From the NCBI GenBank assembly GCA_002110485.1, contig MOWL01000088.1:744001-808000 (forward strand): a stretch of DNA of 64,000 bases, read 5' to 3'. The position numbers and the translations under genes are program-made. The notes below the pieces were generated by a model, which was not told where the DNA came from, did not search any database, and saw only the letters and a list, made by a program, of their open reading frames with translations. Positions 1-11,401 of this stretch are shown in pieces; the stretch's first letter is position 1, and every line of letters starts with the position of its first letter. Origin of the DNA: Emergomyces orientalis (Eukaryota; Ascomycota; Eurotiomycetes; Onygenales; Ajellomycetaceae).

Positions 1-388
1 CGAGAAATTTAATTAGCCCGTAAGAGATATTATGAGTCACATGGGATAATTCAACAGCATTACATTCTCAATCTAAGAATAAAGACACTCGGTTTTTTCC
101 CCCAAAAAGAGCCATCCATCCATTGCAAAATCCAGGCATTTGAACAACCAAGTTAACACGTCCACGTCCATTTCCCACTTCCTAAGGGCTACCATATTTT
201 ACATACAGCATTGCAATCATATCATACAATATCATGGCCTTGTCGGTGTGGATGTTGGTGTTGCCTCCAGGGCTAAGCGCATAATATTCCGTATGTGGGA
301 CACGATATCAGACGCTTTCCCCCAGTTCCAATCAAGCCCAGTACCAAATCTTGAAAACTAATTATTGGTTTAGTGACTTGAGTATTAG
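1..388. other. left-edge non-coding sequence
   Basis: Downstream flank of the first minus-strand gene. I see no coding exon that I can support here. A 73-codon open frame on the plus strand (from 140) has no recognisable motif and is most likely chance. Confidence 0.4.
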
Positions 389-1572
389 CTAGATGAAAAT
401 GCTCCAGTGCAAAGTGAATATCGAGTTCTCACCCACCTTAGAGTCGTTATCAAGTCGGAGGAAGTAGAACTCGACGCCATCGCTGCATACTCCATAAACA
501 GTGGCGTTCTTCCTTCTATCCTCTTTCCGCTTCGAATGCACGATGCCTGGCCACGAAAATAATTCACGTACTTTGTTAGCAAAACTCCATTTTAATCAAT
601 TTATGTACGCCCTTGGACAGAAAATGACATATACATACTCATAAGCGCTAAGCACTTCCCTTCCCCTTGACGCGCCGTGGACTCCCCACTCACAGCAACA
701 ACCACCAAATTCGTTGCCAAATCCTCAACGGACCCATACCATAGTGCAAAATCTGCTGTGCCGTAGAGTAAACGCGCGCGTCTATTATAATCCACCTCGT
801 TCGAAAAGGCCGTCTCCACACTCAAACGCACCATTTCGGGCCCACTGGGATTCCAAGATGCAGTAGATGGCGTTGGCGACGTTTGCCGCGATAGTATTTC
901 AGCGTTAGGAGGGGCGATAGACGGATCTGCTAGTACAGCGTTGCAATATCGTTCCTCCGCCGCAAGACATGTAAAGAGGATGAGATTTAGGCGGCAACCG
1001 ACTAGTCCTTCGCTTTTGCGGCCGGAGCTGACGAAATCGAGGTCCGAGAGGAGGGTTTCTGTGATTAGGTGGTCAGTGGTTGAGATTGAATGAGGATTTT
1101 ATACGTATTAATGTAAAATAATTGAAACGGAAAGGGGATAACTGGGGGAGAAAGTAAGCCTACTCAAGCAATGTGGTACCATACACATATCTTCAGGCGG
1201 CAAATCCCATATACTTGGATCCTTATCATACTCCAATTTGAAAACGTCAACGACATCTTCTAGTCTCATGTTGTCTGCAGGCAGCTAGAAACAAAAGGAA
1301 ATGCACAATCGAGAGCGAATACTTCAATTAGCACTCATGTCGTAATTCAGTGCCAGCTGCCGCCCTAACCCATGAACAGCACACTGCAGCCATCCTTGAA
1401 TCAAAAAATGAACAAATGAGGGAGGGAAACACACTATATCCTGCATCACCTGATTAACCATTTCGATCCGGGTGAGAAGCAAACTGCGAAAATCTTGCGG
1501 GAGCAGCGGGGACAGTTTATCCCTAAGCCAAAACACGAAGTCCATGCAGTGTCGGGTCACTAAGGGGTGCAT
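389..1572 (-). CDS. uncharacterised fungal expanded-family protein, possible PD-(D/E)XK-like fold
   Basis: I assembled four exons on the minus strand: 1572-1335, 1274-1164, 1058-639 and 546-389. All junctions are GT-AG and all phases agree, giving about 308 aa. The C-terminal half carries the pattern RLLYGTADFALWYG, a hydrophobic strand (TNLVVV), CLALM, and ATVYGVCSDGVEFYFLRLDN. From memory this matches a large family of hypothetical proteins in Onygenales, in which the strand usually ends in a V-E-x-K motif suggestive of a PD-(D/E)XK nuclease-like core. Here that position reads VVVAVS, so the putative acidic and lysine residues seem lost. The N-terminal half (MHPLVTRHCMDFVFWLRDKL) has no recognised domain. 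The start at 1572 is the first plausible Met; an upstream exon is possible. A GTGGGT just before the end could be another donor, so the last 11 residues are uncertain. The function is unknown. Confidence 0.6.
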
Positions 1573-2280
1573 TTTTGCTTTGTTTTGGAATGTCTTTGGG
1601 GAACACTGATAGCTGTATATGCAAGAATGCAACAAGAAAAATGTAACGTGGCCAAAATGAATGCACGAATGCACTGGAAGAAAATGGAAGTGTCTGCGAA
1701 TTTTGAAACTGTGAAATGGAGTTGTAAGTATAGAGAGTTGGATGGAAAATAAAATGAAAAAATGAGATGGACGAATGCCTTTTCGCACCTTCCTCTAGTC
1801 TCCTGTACGTGAATTCAGACTAGACGGAAAGTCCAGGGCTGCCATTGAAGTTCAATATTTTGGAAGGCAGGTTTGAGGAGAATGGCATAATGGCGGTTTG
1901 CGAGGAGAGATGAGAAAAGACGTTGTAAACACCGTTTGCGATGTGGAAATGTATAAAAGTACAAGCGGGATCATATGCATTGATTATATACAAATGTGGA
2001 TTGATTTTCATGTTGGCCTTAAAATCAACAAGGCAAATTTGCAATCGAGGGCGCCTCGACATGGTTACGTATAACGTAGGAAATAAATGCCCTACTTGAT
2101 TTTCCGTCTAAAAATTTCGCAAAGAGTAGTTTGATCCGAGTTGCACGAATGAGACGTACACTGGAATTGATACCTAGCTGCTGAGGTAGTTATCTACCAA
2201 AATGTAATTTCAGTCAGATGGCATTGGCATACAGACCATTTCAAGCAATATTCATTCCTCCTATCAGTCAAGTTGGTACG
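1573..2280. other. intergenic region between two minus-strand genes
   Basis: This holds the promoter side of the first gene and the 3' flank of the D-lactate dehydrogenase. An 80-codon minus-strand open frame (2062-1820) has no recognisable motif, so I do not call it a gene. Confidence 0.4.
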
Positions 2281-4448
2281 CTACCATGCTTTGACTTCTC
2301 CGATACCTGGTGGCTCTATTCGCACAACTTTATCGGCATTTAAAAGTGATAGCGGGTCAAAAGCTTGTTTTAACTGGTAGTTGTAAGAAATAAATATTAG
2401 CAATGCTGGTTTAAGAGAGAGCAGACCATGCTAGAGGTGGGACCGTTTTGTTCGTCCCGTAAATAGGACATGCAAGAGAACAAAACAAGAGAAAGAAAAA
2501 GCAACAGCAAGAAAGGAAACTCACCCTTCGCATCGCGTCCACTGTCGTTTCACCAAGTTCATGAGGGAGGTAGTCGCGTTTAATAAGACCTACACCATGC
2601 TCGCCGGTCACGGTTCCCTCCATATCCACAGCCCTTTTGACCATCCGATGGATAACTCCTTCAACAGCTTCCCGCTCTGCATTGTTAAATAGGAGGATGG
2701 CTATGGCGGATAATTAGCATTGAAAATACAATTGGCAAAAAAAAAAAAAAAAGAAAGAAAGAAAAGAAAAAAAAGAAAAGGTGATTATAGAGGTTTTATG
2801 CATAGGTATCTCACCATGAAAATTGCCGTCTCCAACATGGCCGCAAATACCGGCAAGCAAACCCTGTTTTACAATGTCCTCCTTGGTCTGCTCGATGATA
2901 TCTGGCAACCGGCTGATGGGGACAGCAACATCAGTCGTCCATACGCGATCATCAGGGTTCCGCTTCATTGCCATGACGCTCCACAGGGCCTCTTTTCTCG
3001 CACTCCAAAGCTCTAATTTCTCCTGCTCATTGCGAGCGAATTCGAATGACTGGCTCTTAGCCGAGACAGCAAGGTCCCTCACCAGGGCAATTTGCTCCTT
3101 GACACCCAAGGGGGTACCAGTGAATTTAAGGAATAGCGTAGGTGCTTCTTTCCACGTCCGACTCGTAGTTTGGCTAGCATTAATGCATTTCATCTGGACA
3201 TCATCCAGAATCTCAATGCCTGCAACGGGGATGCCCTCAGCTACAATCCTCGCGACACACTCTGCCGCATTGTGGATAGTCGGGAATGAAGCAACAGCCA
3301 CGCTTTCACTCTTAGGTTTGACTGTCACTTTCAATGTTGCCTCCGTGATCAACCCAAGGGTGCCTTCGCTGCCTATGAAAAGTCTCGTCAGGTCATATCC
3401 AGCACTTGATTTGCGCGGGCGTTGTCTGGTCTTGATTATGGTTCCGTCAGCGAGGACGACTGTTAATGAGACGACCCATTCTCGCATTGTTCCGTAACGG
3501 TATGCGTTGGTTCCTGAGCAGCCAGTGCCAATCATCCCGCCAATTTCCGCTCCGGGCCCTGGATCGGGAGGAAAGAAGAGGCCCTGCTTAGCCAATTCTT
3601 CATTCAGGTCCTCCCAGCCCACCGCTGGCTGTACCACCACATCCAAATCATGCTTGTGTAAAGCCAGTATCTTGCCCATGCGCTGGAAATCAATGCAGAT
3701 TCCCCCCCGCGTAGATGTAAAATGCCCTTCCAAACTCGTTCCACCAGAATAGGGAGTCACCGGAATTAGTCGTTCGTGACAGATTTTCATGATCTGGGAA
3801 ACTTCTTCGGTTGTCGATGGGTATACAATCAAGAAGGGCTTTTCATTTTCCTTGTAGGCGTAGGAGGACCATTCTGATCCAGCATGAGCGTCGACATCGT
3901 CTTTTGCAGTGGAGACATTTTCCTTGCCGACGATCTCGACGAAATCTGCCCATGCGGCCTGGAGGTTTGAGGGAGAGGTATCATGGCGCGGAGGACGGGT
4001 GTCAGCCAGAGGGGTCGTAGAGGTGGTAGGGACTTCTGCGGGTTTTAGAGATCCAAGATAGTAGCAGCCCAATGATGCGGAGATGAGCACTATGAAACGT
4101 GTTTGTCAATTGGCCGTAGAAGCTTCAAAAATGTTTTGAGTAACCGCGCAATCATATCCACATACCCACTGTCATTGCAACGGCACGAATGCCTGGAGTG
4201 GTGTCGTGTTGAGCTCTGGCATATCGAGATTGTTCGGCCCGTTCTCTGATCAACCGCTGTTGTGTGCTCTCATATAGCTGGCCCTTGAACGATGGTCTGT
4301 CCTCTTTACACCGAGAAGTGGCCCCAAATCGTCTTGACTGTTGTCGAAAATATCGTGTGAGGGTGGGTTGTGCTGTGGAGATGGATGTTTGCTGTGTATG
4401 GTGAAGGGCCCGCAGAGCCGTTGAAGGCACGGAGCGGGTGCGGAACAT
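2281..4448 (-). CDS. DLD1: D-lactate dehydrogenase (cytochrome), mitochondrial
   Basis: Four exons (4448-4166, 4089-2815, 2700-2525, 2373-2281) with phase-consistent GT-AG introns of 76, 114 and 151 nt encode about 608 aa. The enzyme oxidises D-lactate to pyruvate and passes electrons to cytochrome c. The N-terminus is rich in Arg, Ser and Thr without acidic residues, typical of a matrix-targeting presequence. It is followed by a hydrophobic segment near residues 90-110 (VLISASLGCYYLGSL) that would anchor the protein in the inner membrane. An FAD-binding type 4 domain begins near residue 180 and includes PYSGGTSLEGH. The FAD-oxidase C-terminal domain includes GHVGDGNFHA, which spans the second intron, and TGEHGVGLIKRDYL. 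The C-terminus (SLLNADKVVRIEPPG) is typical of the family. The gene diverges from beta-mannosidase across about 970 bp. Family assignment is secure; strict D-lactate specificity is inferred from homology. Confidence 0.93.
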
Positions 4449-4460
4449 TGTGCTGAGGAA

Positions 4461-4486
4461 ATAATAATAATGATGATGATGATGAT
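4461..4486. repeat. ATA/ATG trinucleotide microsatellite
   Basis: Three ATA-type units run directly into five or so ATG-type units, 13-38 bp upstream of the DLD1 start codon on the opposite strand, so it probably lies in the 5' leader of that mRNA. Confidence 0.8.
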
Positions 4487-5190
4487 AGCGACAAGGTTAG
4501 AGGGCGCAATTGGAAAATGCTAGGTCGGTCAATATTTAGCTCTAGGAGGATCCAGCCAAGTCACCCCATTTAGTGGTTGATAGCGTGTGGCAGAGATGAT
4601 TTTGTGGAGGTGGAGATGGAGCGGCCGTGGATGAAGAAAACACGGAGGATTGGCCGAAGGATAATTTTCGCCCAACACAACCTAGCAACAATTGATGAAC
4701 TGAGTACAAATACTTCAATTGAAAAGAAGTAACGAATCCCAGGACGAAGAGACATTCTTACATTTGCAATTGGTTATTTATCCTTTTACCAAGGTTTAAA
4801 AATACCACAAACGACCTACGGCATACGGGCATAGGGTGTTCAAAACTGGCAGGGAATTTATCAACAACTGAGGATTGACAGCTTTGGACCTTGAGGCTGC
4901 GTCATCGCAGTATGGACTATGTAACTATGGAGTAACTAACGCACCTGAGAGTTAGCTGGAATATTTAACTCATCCCCGCAAGGCCTTGCCTGTTTGGCTG
5001 CGGAAAAGGTCCTTTTACACTTTGCGCTGCCTGGATGCGCAACCGAACGGAACCTCCGTTCGACTATCTTGGTATAGCAACAAGACATGGATAACAATTT
5101 CTGTTTCTGTGGAACCCGATAAATACTTTCGTTACATACCTACGTCGAAAAGACCCATAAACAGATAAATAGCTGTGGGTTCGTCCGCCT

Positions 5191-5241
5191 GCGGGGTATT
5201 GCTCGCGACTGTTACGATGCAGCTTATCAGTCCTGCCCCGC
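5191..5241. promoter_or_regulatory. pair of CreA-like carbon catabolite repression sites
   Basis: GCGGGG at 5191-5196 on the plus strand and CCCCGC at 5236-5241 (GCGGGG on the minus strand) match the CreA consensus SYGGRG. They lie about 225 and 180 bp before the beta-mannosidase start. Paired sites are the arrangement usually needed for CreA repression, and repression by glucose fits a polysaccharide-degrading enzyme. The hexamer is short and degenerate, so chance occurrence is quite possible. Confidence 0.4.
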
Positions 5242-5415
5242 GTTGTTCTCAGTCTGAGGTACGCTTCTTGAGCTGTTTTTTTATTTCACAAATATATATC
5301 TACCATCCCCCTTCCGATTGACTTCTTGAGAGCTCGAGAAATCCCATAGTAGTTATAGCTTGGCCATTGGTTACTAGGTCCTCATTATATCACACCTTCA
5401 TAGTTGCCGCTCAAA

Positions 5416-8156
5416 ATGGCCGAACGGAGCGTTATCCCCCTCAAAGATGGCTGGGTTTTTAAGCAGGCAGACGATGAAAAGGCCGGGTTTCTAGCCGTCT
5501 CCCAGTTCCCAACGAACGTTCATCTAGACTTGATGCACCATGGGCTCATCCCCGACCCTTTCATTGGCAAGAACGAGCTCGATGTACAGTGGGTTGGAGA
5601 GAAACCCTGGGTGTATCAGACCCCTTTCGATGCGCCGGCGCTGAAGGATGGAGACAAGGCAGTACTAGCATTCGACGGCCTCGATACGCATGCTACAGTG
5701 CTTCTGAATGATACAAAGATCCTGGAAACGGAAAACATGTTTATCCCTGAGCGCGTTGATGTTACTGAGCTGCTTCGAGAATCAAAGGGTTCAAATCTCT
5801 TAAAAATCACATTTGACAGCACGTATCTTATAGGAAAGAAGATCATAGAGCAGCATCCAGAGCATCGCTGGGGATGTTGGAATGGGGACTGCAGCCGTCT
5901 TGCAGTGCGAAAGGCGCAGTATCACTATGTAAGATCGCCATTCCAACCCCGCCCCCCATTTCCCCCTGCCCTTCCCCAACCGCCTCAAAGTTAACAGGTG
6001 AATTACTGACTCAATTTCATATAGGGCTGGGACTGGGGCCCGACTCTCATGACCTGCGGACCGTGGCGCCCTGTTAATCTCGAAGTCTACAATGCCCGCA
6101 TTTCAGATCTCCATTTCCGACAGAATGTGGACAAGTCCTTAAAACAGGCAGAATTGGTCGTGACTGCAGAGGTAGAAGGTAATGCGAAGAATGTGGCATT
6201 TCACATCTCTCTAGGCGACAAAGAGAAAGGTTCGGAAACTGTCGATACCAAGGATGGCATCGCAACTGTTACTTTCCACGTTCAAGATCCTCAGCTATGG
6301 TACCCGTCGACATATGGTAAACAGCCGCTCTACACGTTGTCTGCGAGCTTATCGTCCAATGGAGTCAAATTAGATTTCACCAGCAAACGTGTTGGTTTAA
6401 GGAGAGCCGAACTTATCCAAAGAAAGATGGATGATGCAGAAGGCACTTCATTTTTCTTTGAAATTAACAATATCCCAGTTTTCTGTGGAGGGAGCGACTG
6501 GATTCCTGCGGACAACTTTATCCCCCGAATTTCGCCTCAAAAGTACCGTGACTGGGTTAAGTTGATGGTTGACGGCAATCAGGTTATGGTCAGAGTCTGG
6601 GGAGGCGGTATATTTGAGGAGCAAGCCTTTTACGACGCCTGCGACGAGCTGGGTTTATTGGTCTGGCAGGACTTTCTTTTTGGATGCGGAAATTATCCAG
6701 TGTTCCCAAGCTTTCTTGAAACCGTGAAGCGCGAGGCGATTGCAAATGTAAAGATTCTTAGACACCATCCTTCCATTGTGATCTGGGCTGGAAACAATGA
6801 AGACTACCAGTACGCGGAGAGTGAGAAGTTGAAATGGGACCCCAGCGACAATGACCCCAACAACTGGTTGAAATCCGAATTCCCAGCACGATATATTTAC
6901 GAAAAGATCTTGGTGGATGTGACGAAAGATTTGATACCGGATACGTACTATCATTTCGGCTCGCCCTGGGGTGGAAAGGATACCACCGATCCTACCATCG
7001 GAGATATCCACCAGTGGAATGGTAAGCACAGCTATATCTATCTCACAATCTATTTACAATACTAATTCCACCAATATCTGTAGTTTGGCACGGTACGCAA
7101 GAAAAATACCAAGACTATGATAAACTCGGCGGCCGATTCGTCTCTGAATTTGGCTTGCAAGGCTTCCCCAACATGAAAACCATCGATGGCTACCTAGCAG
7201 GGGGTAAAACGGACCCGGAAAGATACCCCCAATCGTCCACCGTCGATTTCCACAACAAAGCCGCAGGCCATGAACGCCGCACTGCCCTCTACCTAGCCGA
7301 AAACATCCAGTACAACCTCGAGCCCTTCGAACAATACATCTACGCTACACAGCTCATTCAAGCGGAATGTCTCGCCAGTGCTTACCGACTCTGGAAACGT
7401 CAATGGAAAGGACCGGGCCGTGAATACTGTGCTGGCGTTTTAGTCTGGCAAATCAACGACTGCTGGCCCGTCACGTCTTGGGCCATTGTCGATTACCACC
7501 TGCGCCCCAAGCATGCGTTCTACACTGTGAAGCGTGAATTGGCGCCCATCACGATTGGCCTAAAACGTACATCCCACACAGAATACGCGGACAAGTACAC
7601 TAACGCCTTTTACACGACAACGCACAAAATTGAAATGTGGGCGTCCAACCTCACTGTTGAACAGAAGAGTGTATGTGTGATGCTTAAGACCTGGGACATC
7701 ATCACTGGTCGCGAAACATATTCTAAAACGCTGCACGACCGCTTCGTTCTGGAAGAGAATAGGAGTATGGAAATTACCGAGTTCGAAGTACCTGTCCAGG
7801 ACAAAAAAGTGGAATCCAAGGACGGAGAAGAGGCAAACCGTACCGTTGTCGCGGCATACCTTATTAAAAATGGCAAGCAAGTGGCGCGCTACGTCAATTG
7901 GCCTGAGCCACTCAGGTACACGCACTTACAGGTCCCGAAGAAGCTACAAGTGAATCTTTCAGAAGATGGGAAGCAGGTGGGGTTGTCAGCGGAGGTGCCG
8001 GTGAAGGGTGTGGCGGTATATGCGGATGAAGATGAGGTGGTATTTGAAGATAATTGTGTGGATTTGGTTCCTGGGGAGACGGTTTATATTGGAGTCAAGG
8101 GGTTGGAGAAAGGTCAGGGTGATAAGATTTCTGTGAGGTATTTGGGGTCGTCGTGA
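5416..8156 (+). CDS. mndB: beta-mannosidase B, glycoside hydrolase family 2
   Basis: Three exons (5416-5928, 6025-7021, 7084-8156) with GT-AG introns of 96 and 62 nt encode about 860 aa, the usual length for fungal MndB. The enzyme removes terminal beta-1,4-mannose from manno-oligosaccharides. The N-terminal part is the GH2 sugar-binding beta-sandwich, with WVYQTPF and the GWDWGP motif placed exactly at the first splice. The TIM-barrel part carries the likely acid/base Glu430 in WAGNNED and the likely nucleophile Glu525 in FVSEFGLQGFP. There is no clear signal peptide (MAERSVIPLKDGW), which agrees with the B-type, presumably intracellular, enzymes rather than secreted MndA. The start ATG is at 5416; the longer open frame from 5404 would need TTG. 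CreA-like sites lie upstream. Confidence 0.93.
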
Positions 8157-9093
8157 AGGCATGAGCGATGGGATGGGATTACTGTACCGTGGGCGATTGA
8201 TGATATATTTTACCGATCGTCATCAGTAGAAATGGTGGCCCTGTGCATTCTGGGTCTTCCTGGGCCAGCTCCCTATCTTCTCGCTTCTCGCAATACTGTT
8301 TCGTGGTTTTCCTCGTTTCGGTCTGTCGATTTAAAATTACAAGAATAGTAGACTACAACCTTATTTGTTATTTCTTGCCAATCGTCTAGCAAATGCCATT
8401 ATATATGCGGTTTGCTGCCAAATATACTTTTTGATCCTCCACGCCTCCTTGTTCTACGCCAAAGATTTCAAACCTGGAGTTTGAACATTGAAGTTTTTCT
8501 CATTTCCCGCTGTGGATTGATATACTGTACATGTACAGCTACCACGGTAATTTCGTAATGTGCGGATAGACAAAAGAAGGCGTCTAGAACATCGCCTTCC
8601 CAGGCTTTTTGGTCAAATATCGCCAGCCCATATACAATTTCATATGGATGCAATGAGTACTAGAAAACATGATGTTGGTAAAAACTCACAGTGTGATTCT
8701 TGCATTGGCCCAATAAAAAAAAACATCCAAATTCAAAGATAAACACAAAACAACCCTCAAAGGATGCTACTAAACCGCCTGCTACGGAGCTCATAGGCTG
8801 GTGGGTAAAAATACAGGCAGGTGTTCCGAATTTTATAGTTAACAAAACCAACCTCGTCATCCTGCCCACTTTTCCCCCCACAGCATTTTTATTTATGTTA
8901 AATAGCTTCATCTTACTGCGTGGAGCTTTCCCCACCAACTCTGACATAACCGCCCTGCACATCACTTTATGTTTGTATGTGCATATTCGTTATTCGTTAT
9001 AATTCTTTCTTCCCCCCTACATATAATAATTTTAACGTTATAAATCCATAATTTGCCAGTATAAACGTATAAACACAAAATAAATCGTATGTC
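8157..9093. other. intergenic region upstream of xylitol dehydrogenase
   Basis: The 3' flank of beta-mannosidase and promoter of the next gene. It contains an A-rich tract near 8710 and three hexamers matching the CreA consensus near 8876-8935. I saw no XlnR-type GGCTAA site. The 100-codon open frames on both strands between 8660 and 9002 mirror each other and lack motifs. Confidence 0.4.
8876..8935. promoter_or_regulatory. cluster of CreA-like sites before xylitol dehydrogenase
   Basis: CCCCAC at 8876-8881 and 8930-8935 (GTGGGG on the minus strand) and GTGGAG at 8920-8925 all fit SYGGRG, at 160-220 bp before the start codon. Glucose repression of pentose catabolism makes this plausible, but the motif is weak and expected by chance roughly every 130 bp. 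Confidence 0.3.
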
Positions 9094-10398
9094 ATGGCTA
9101 CTGAAACCCCTAAGGTGCGTTCTATATTTCAGTTTCTAAACTGTTCAATTGAGCCGTTAGAGCTCCACTGCTTCCGTAGTAGATGCCCAAAATTCTCTTG
9201 TAAATGATATCCTTTTCCTTTTACTTAAAAAAACAAAGTGGCATGCTAATTAGAAAACGCATTACAGAACCTCTCCTTCGTCCTCGAAGGCGTAAAGAAA
9301 GTGTCCTACCAAGATAGGCCCATCCCAACCATCAAAGACCCCTACGATGTGCAGGTCCATGTCAAATTCACTGGTGTCTGCGGTAGCGATGTATGTCCAA
9401 AGTACACACAACTTCCCTTTTCACTCGAAGATCAAAAATGGGCCATTACCTAACCAATTTACGCACAGGTCCACTACTGGGAACACGGCTCCATCGGGCC
9501 GTTTATCTTAACTTCACCCATGGTCCTCGGCCATGAATCTAGCGGGATAGTCACCTCCATCGGCCCGGCCGTCAGAAGCCTAAGGCCCGGCGACACCGTT
9601 GCCCTCGAACCAGGCATCCCCAGTCGACGCTGCGAACCCTGTCTCAGCGGTAAATACAATCTATGTCTTCACATGGCTTTCGCCGCCACGCCGCCCATCG
9701 ACGGCACGCTGGCTAAGTACTATGTCCTCCCCGAAGACTTCTGCCATAAACTGCCTGAGAATGTCGGGCTTGAGGAGGGCGCGTTGATGGAGCCGCTCAG
9801 CGTTGCTGTGCATATTACGAAACAGGGAGGCGTGGAGCCCGGTCACTCTGTGGTTGTATTTGGTGTGGGGCCCGTGGGGTTGCTGTGTTGTGCAGTTGCG
9901 AGGGCATTTGGGGCGTCGAAGGTCATTGCTGTTGATATCCAGCCGGCCCGGTTGGAGTTTGCGCTGCAGTATGCGGCTACCGGTATCTACGAGCCCGTCA
10001 AGGAGGTAAGCGCGGAGCAGAATGCAGAACGGTTGCGGATGCAGCATGGGCTGGGTCGCGGGGCAGATGTAGTCATCGATGCATCTGGGGTAGAGGCGTC
10101 TGTGCATACAGGTATCCATGTGCTGAGGACTGGTGGGACGTATGTACAGGGTGGGATGGGGAGGGATGTGATCCCGTTCCCCATCATGGCGGTTTGCACG
10201 AAGGAGTTGGATGTTCGCGGTAGTTTTCGGTATGGCAGTGGCGATTATAAGTTGGCGCTGACGCTGGTGGGGGAGGGTAAAGTGGATGTTAGGAAGTTGG
10301 TGACGGGGATGGTGGCATTTGAGGAGGCGGAGAAGGCGCTTCTGGATGTTAAAGGGGGGAAAGGGATCAAGACACTCATTCATGGAGTGGAGGAGTGA
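9094..10398 (+). CDS. xdhA: xylitol dehydrogenase / D-xylulose reductase, medium-chain zinc family
   Basis: Three exons (9094-9114, 9268-9390, 9469-10398) encode 357 aa. The first coding exon is only 21 nt (MATETPK), followed by a 153-nt intron. The enzyme oxidises xylitol to D-xylulose with NAD+ in pentose catabolism. Catalytic zinc ligands are visible as Cys45 (GVCGSD), His70 and Glu71 (VLGHESSG). The substrate-side signature VHYWEHGSIG and MAFAATPP..GTLAK are typical of fungal xylitol/sorbitol dehydrogenases. The Rossmann motif GVGPVG is followed by AVDIQPARL, whose Asp favours NAD+ over NADP+. The structural zinc site is incomplete: the first of its four Cys is Ser100 (codon AGT at 9622), while Cys103, Cys106 and Cys114 remain. 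L-arabinitol or sorbitol dehydrogenase is an alternative, though the sequence looks closest to XDH. Confidence 0.88.
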
Positions 10399-11401
10399 GT
10401 TCTACTTGGATATGTATTTTAAGGAAAGGGGCTACGGATGACTTTTTGCTTTCCTTTTTCTTTCCCTTGCCGCTGTATTTGTCATGATGGCATTTTTCCA
10501 ATTTCTAGTCATAATGGTGTTTATGCGTCTCTAGTTTCTATAGCATCGGAGATGCAATAAATAGGCTATGGCAATTCTCTATTTGCCTCATTTGCCCTTT
10601 GATATGCCTAGGAGAAATGAGATTTAACAGGTCAATGTAAAACAAAACATACATGGGATTGCCCCCACTCGATTCCTAACCCTTAATTATTGATTAAATA
10701 GATGTAGTTATGTACTGTACGGTATGTGACATGATCATTTAGCGAAGTATGAAAGACAAAGGGTATTCGGAGGCAAAAAAAAGCAAAAGACGTAAGATAG
10801 GCAAAAAGCGAATGACCACCCGTCCTTGACTCCGACGTTAAAAATGAAAACGGGTATTACATGATGACAATGGGAATGACAGTAACAATGAAGAGTGCGG
10901 ATAAGAGGAAAATATGAAGGTAAGAGGTACAGATGGAAACGCACCATAATATCGGAGTCAGTGGTAGTGGGTGGTTTGTGTATTGGCTTGGAGCGAATGT
11001 TTGTTGCAAAATGCAATATGTAAGGGTGAACGACGGGTATCATGCGGTGCGGCGTGTGTACTCTATTGTGTAGGTGGAAAGACAAAGGCTGGCGGGGGGT
11101 ATGTAATGAATCAATGGAGGGAAATGCAGCGCAAAAAGGGCAAGAAGAGAGCATCATCGATATCGTACTGGTGAAGATCGATATGGAAATTGGATGTGCA
11201 AGGCGTAAAGGATGAGGAAAATACGATGGAAGAAGATGTCGGGAGAATTCGAGAGGAAACGCAGAGGAACGTAGGGCAAAAAGGGTTGTTCAGTCACCAA
11301 CAGCATTTTCAACCGGAGGGAAGTGCTTACAGCCAGCCAGGCCAGGTAAACAAGTCACCAACTTCCAAAACGATTGGCTACTCCGGAATGAGCGAAGAAT
11401 A
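10399..11401. other. convergent intergenic region
   Basis: The 3' ends of xylitol dehydrogenase and the Rab gene face each other. An AATAAA-containing stretch lies near 10556. A 140-codon minus-strand frame (11157-10735) is rich in His, Pro and Cys, has no motif and is probably chance. Confidence 0.45.

Larger units (their letters stand above)
4449..5415. other. divergent promoter region between DLD1 and beta-mannosidase
   Basis: A 967-bp non-coding stretch between two diverging start codons. It contains a short ATA/ATG trinucleotide tract next to the DLD1 start, two CreA-like hexamers (5191 and 5236) and an ATTGG (inverted CCAAT) near 5366. Open frames of about 60 codons here lack motifs. 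Confidence 0.6.

Noticed and set aside
2823..3752. Long plus-strand open frames (224 and 81 codons) opposite DLD1
   Set aside because: Antisense shadows of a well-supported coding exon, with no motifs.
4570..4755. 61-codon open frame upstream of DLD1
   Set aside because: Short, no motif, in promoter sequence.
5404..5415. Upstream extension of the beta-mannosidase reading frame
   Set aside because: It needs a TTG start and adds only four residues; ATG at 5416 gives the family-typical N-terminus.
9661..10383. 240-codon minus-strand frame opposite xylitol dehydrogenase
   Set aside because: It mirrors the GC-rich codon pattern of the true gene and has no recognised domain.
10735..11157. 140-codon minus-strand open frame downstream of the Rab gene
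   Set aside because: His/Pro/Cys-rich with no motif, between two 3' ends; probably chance.
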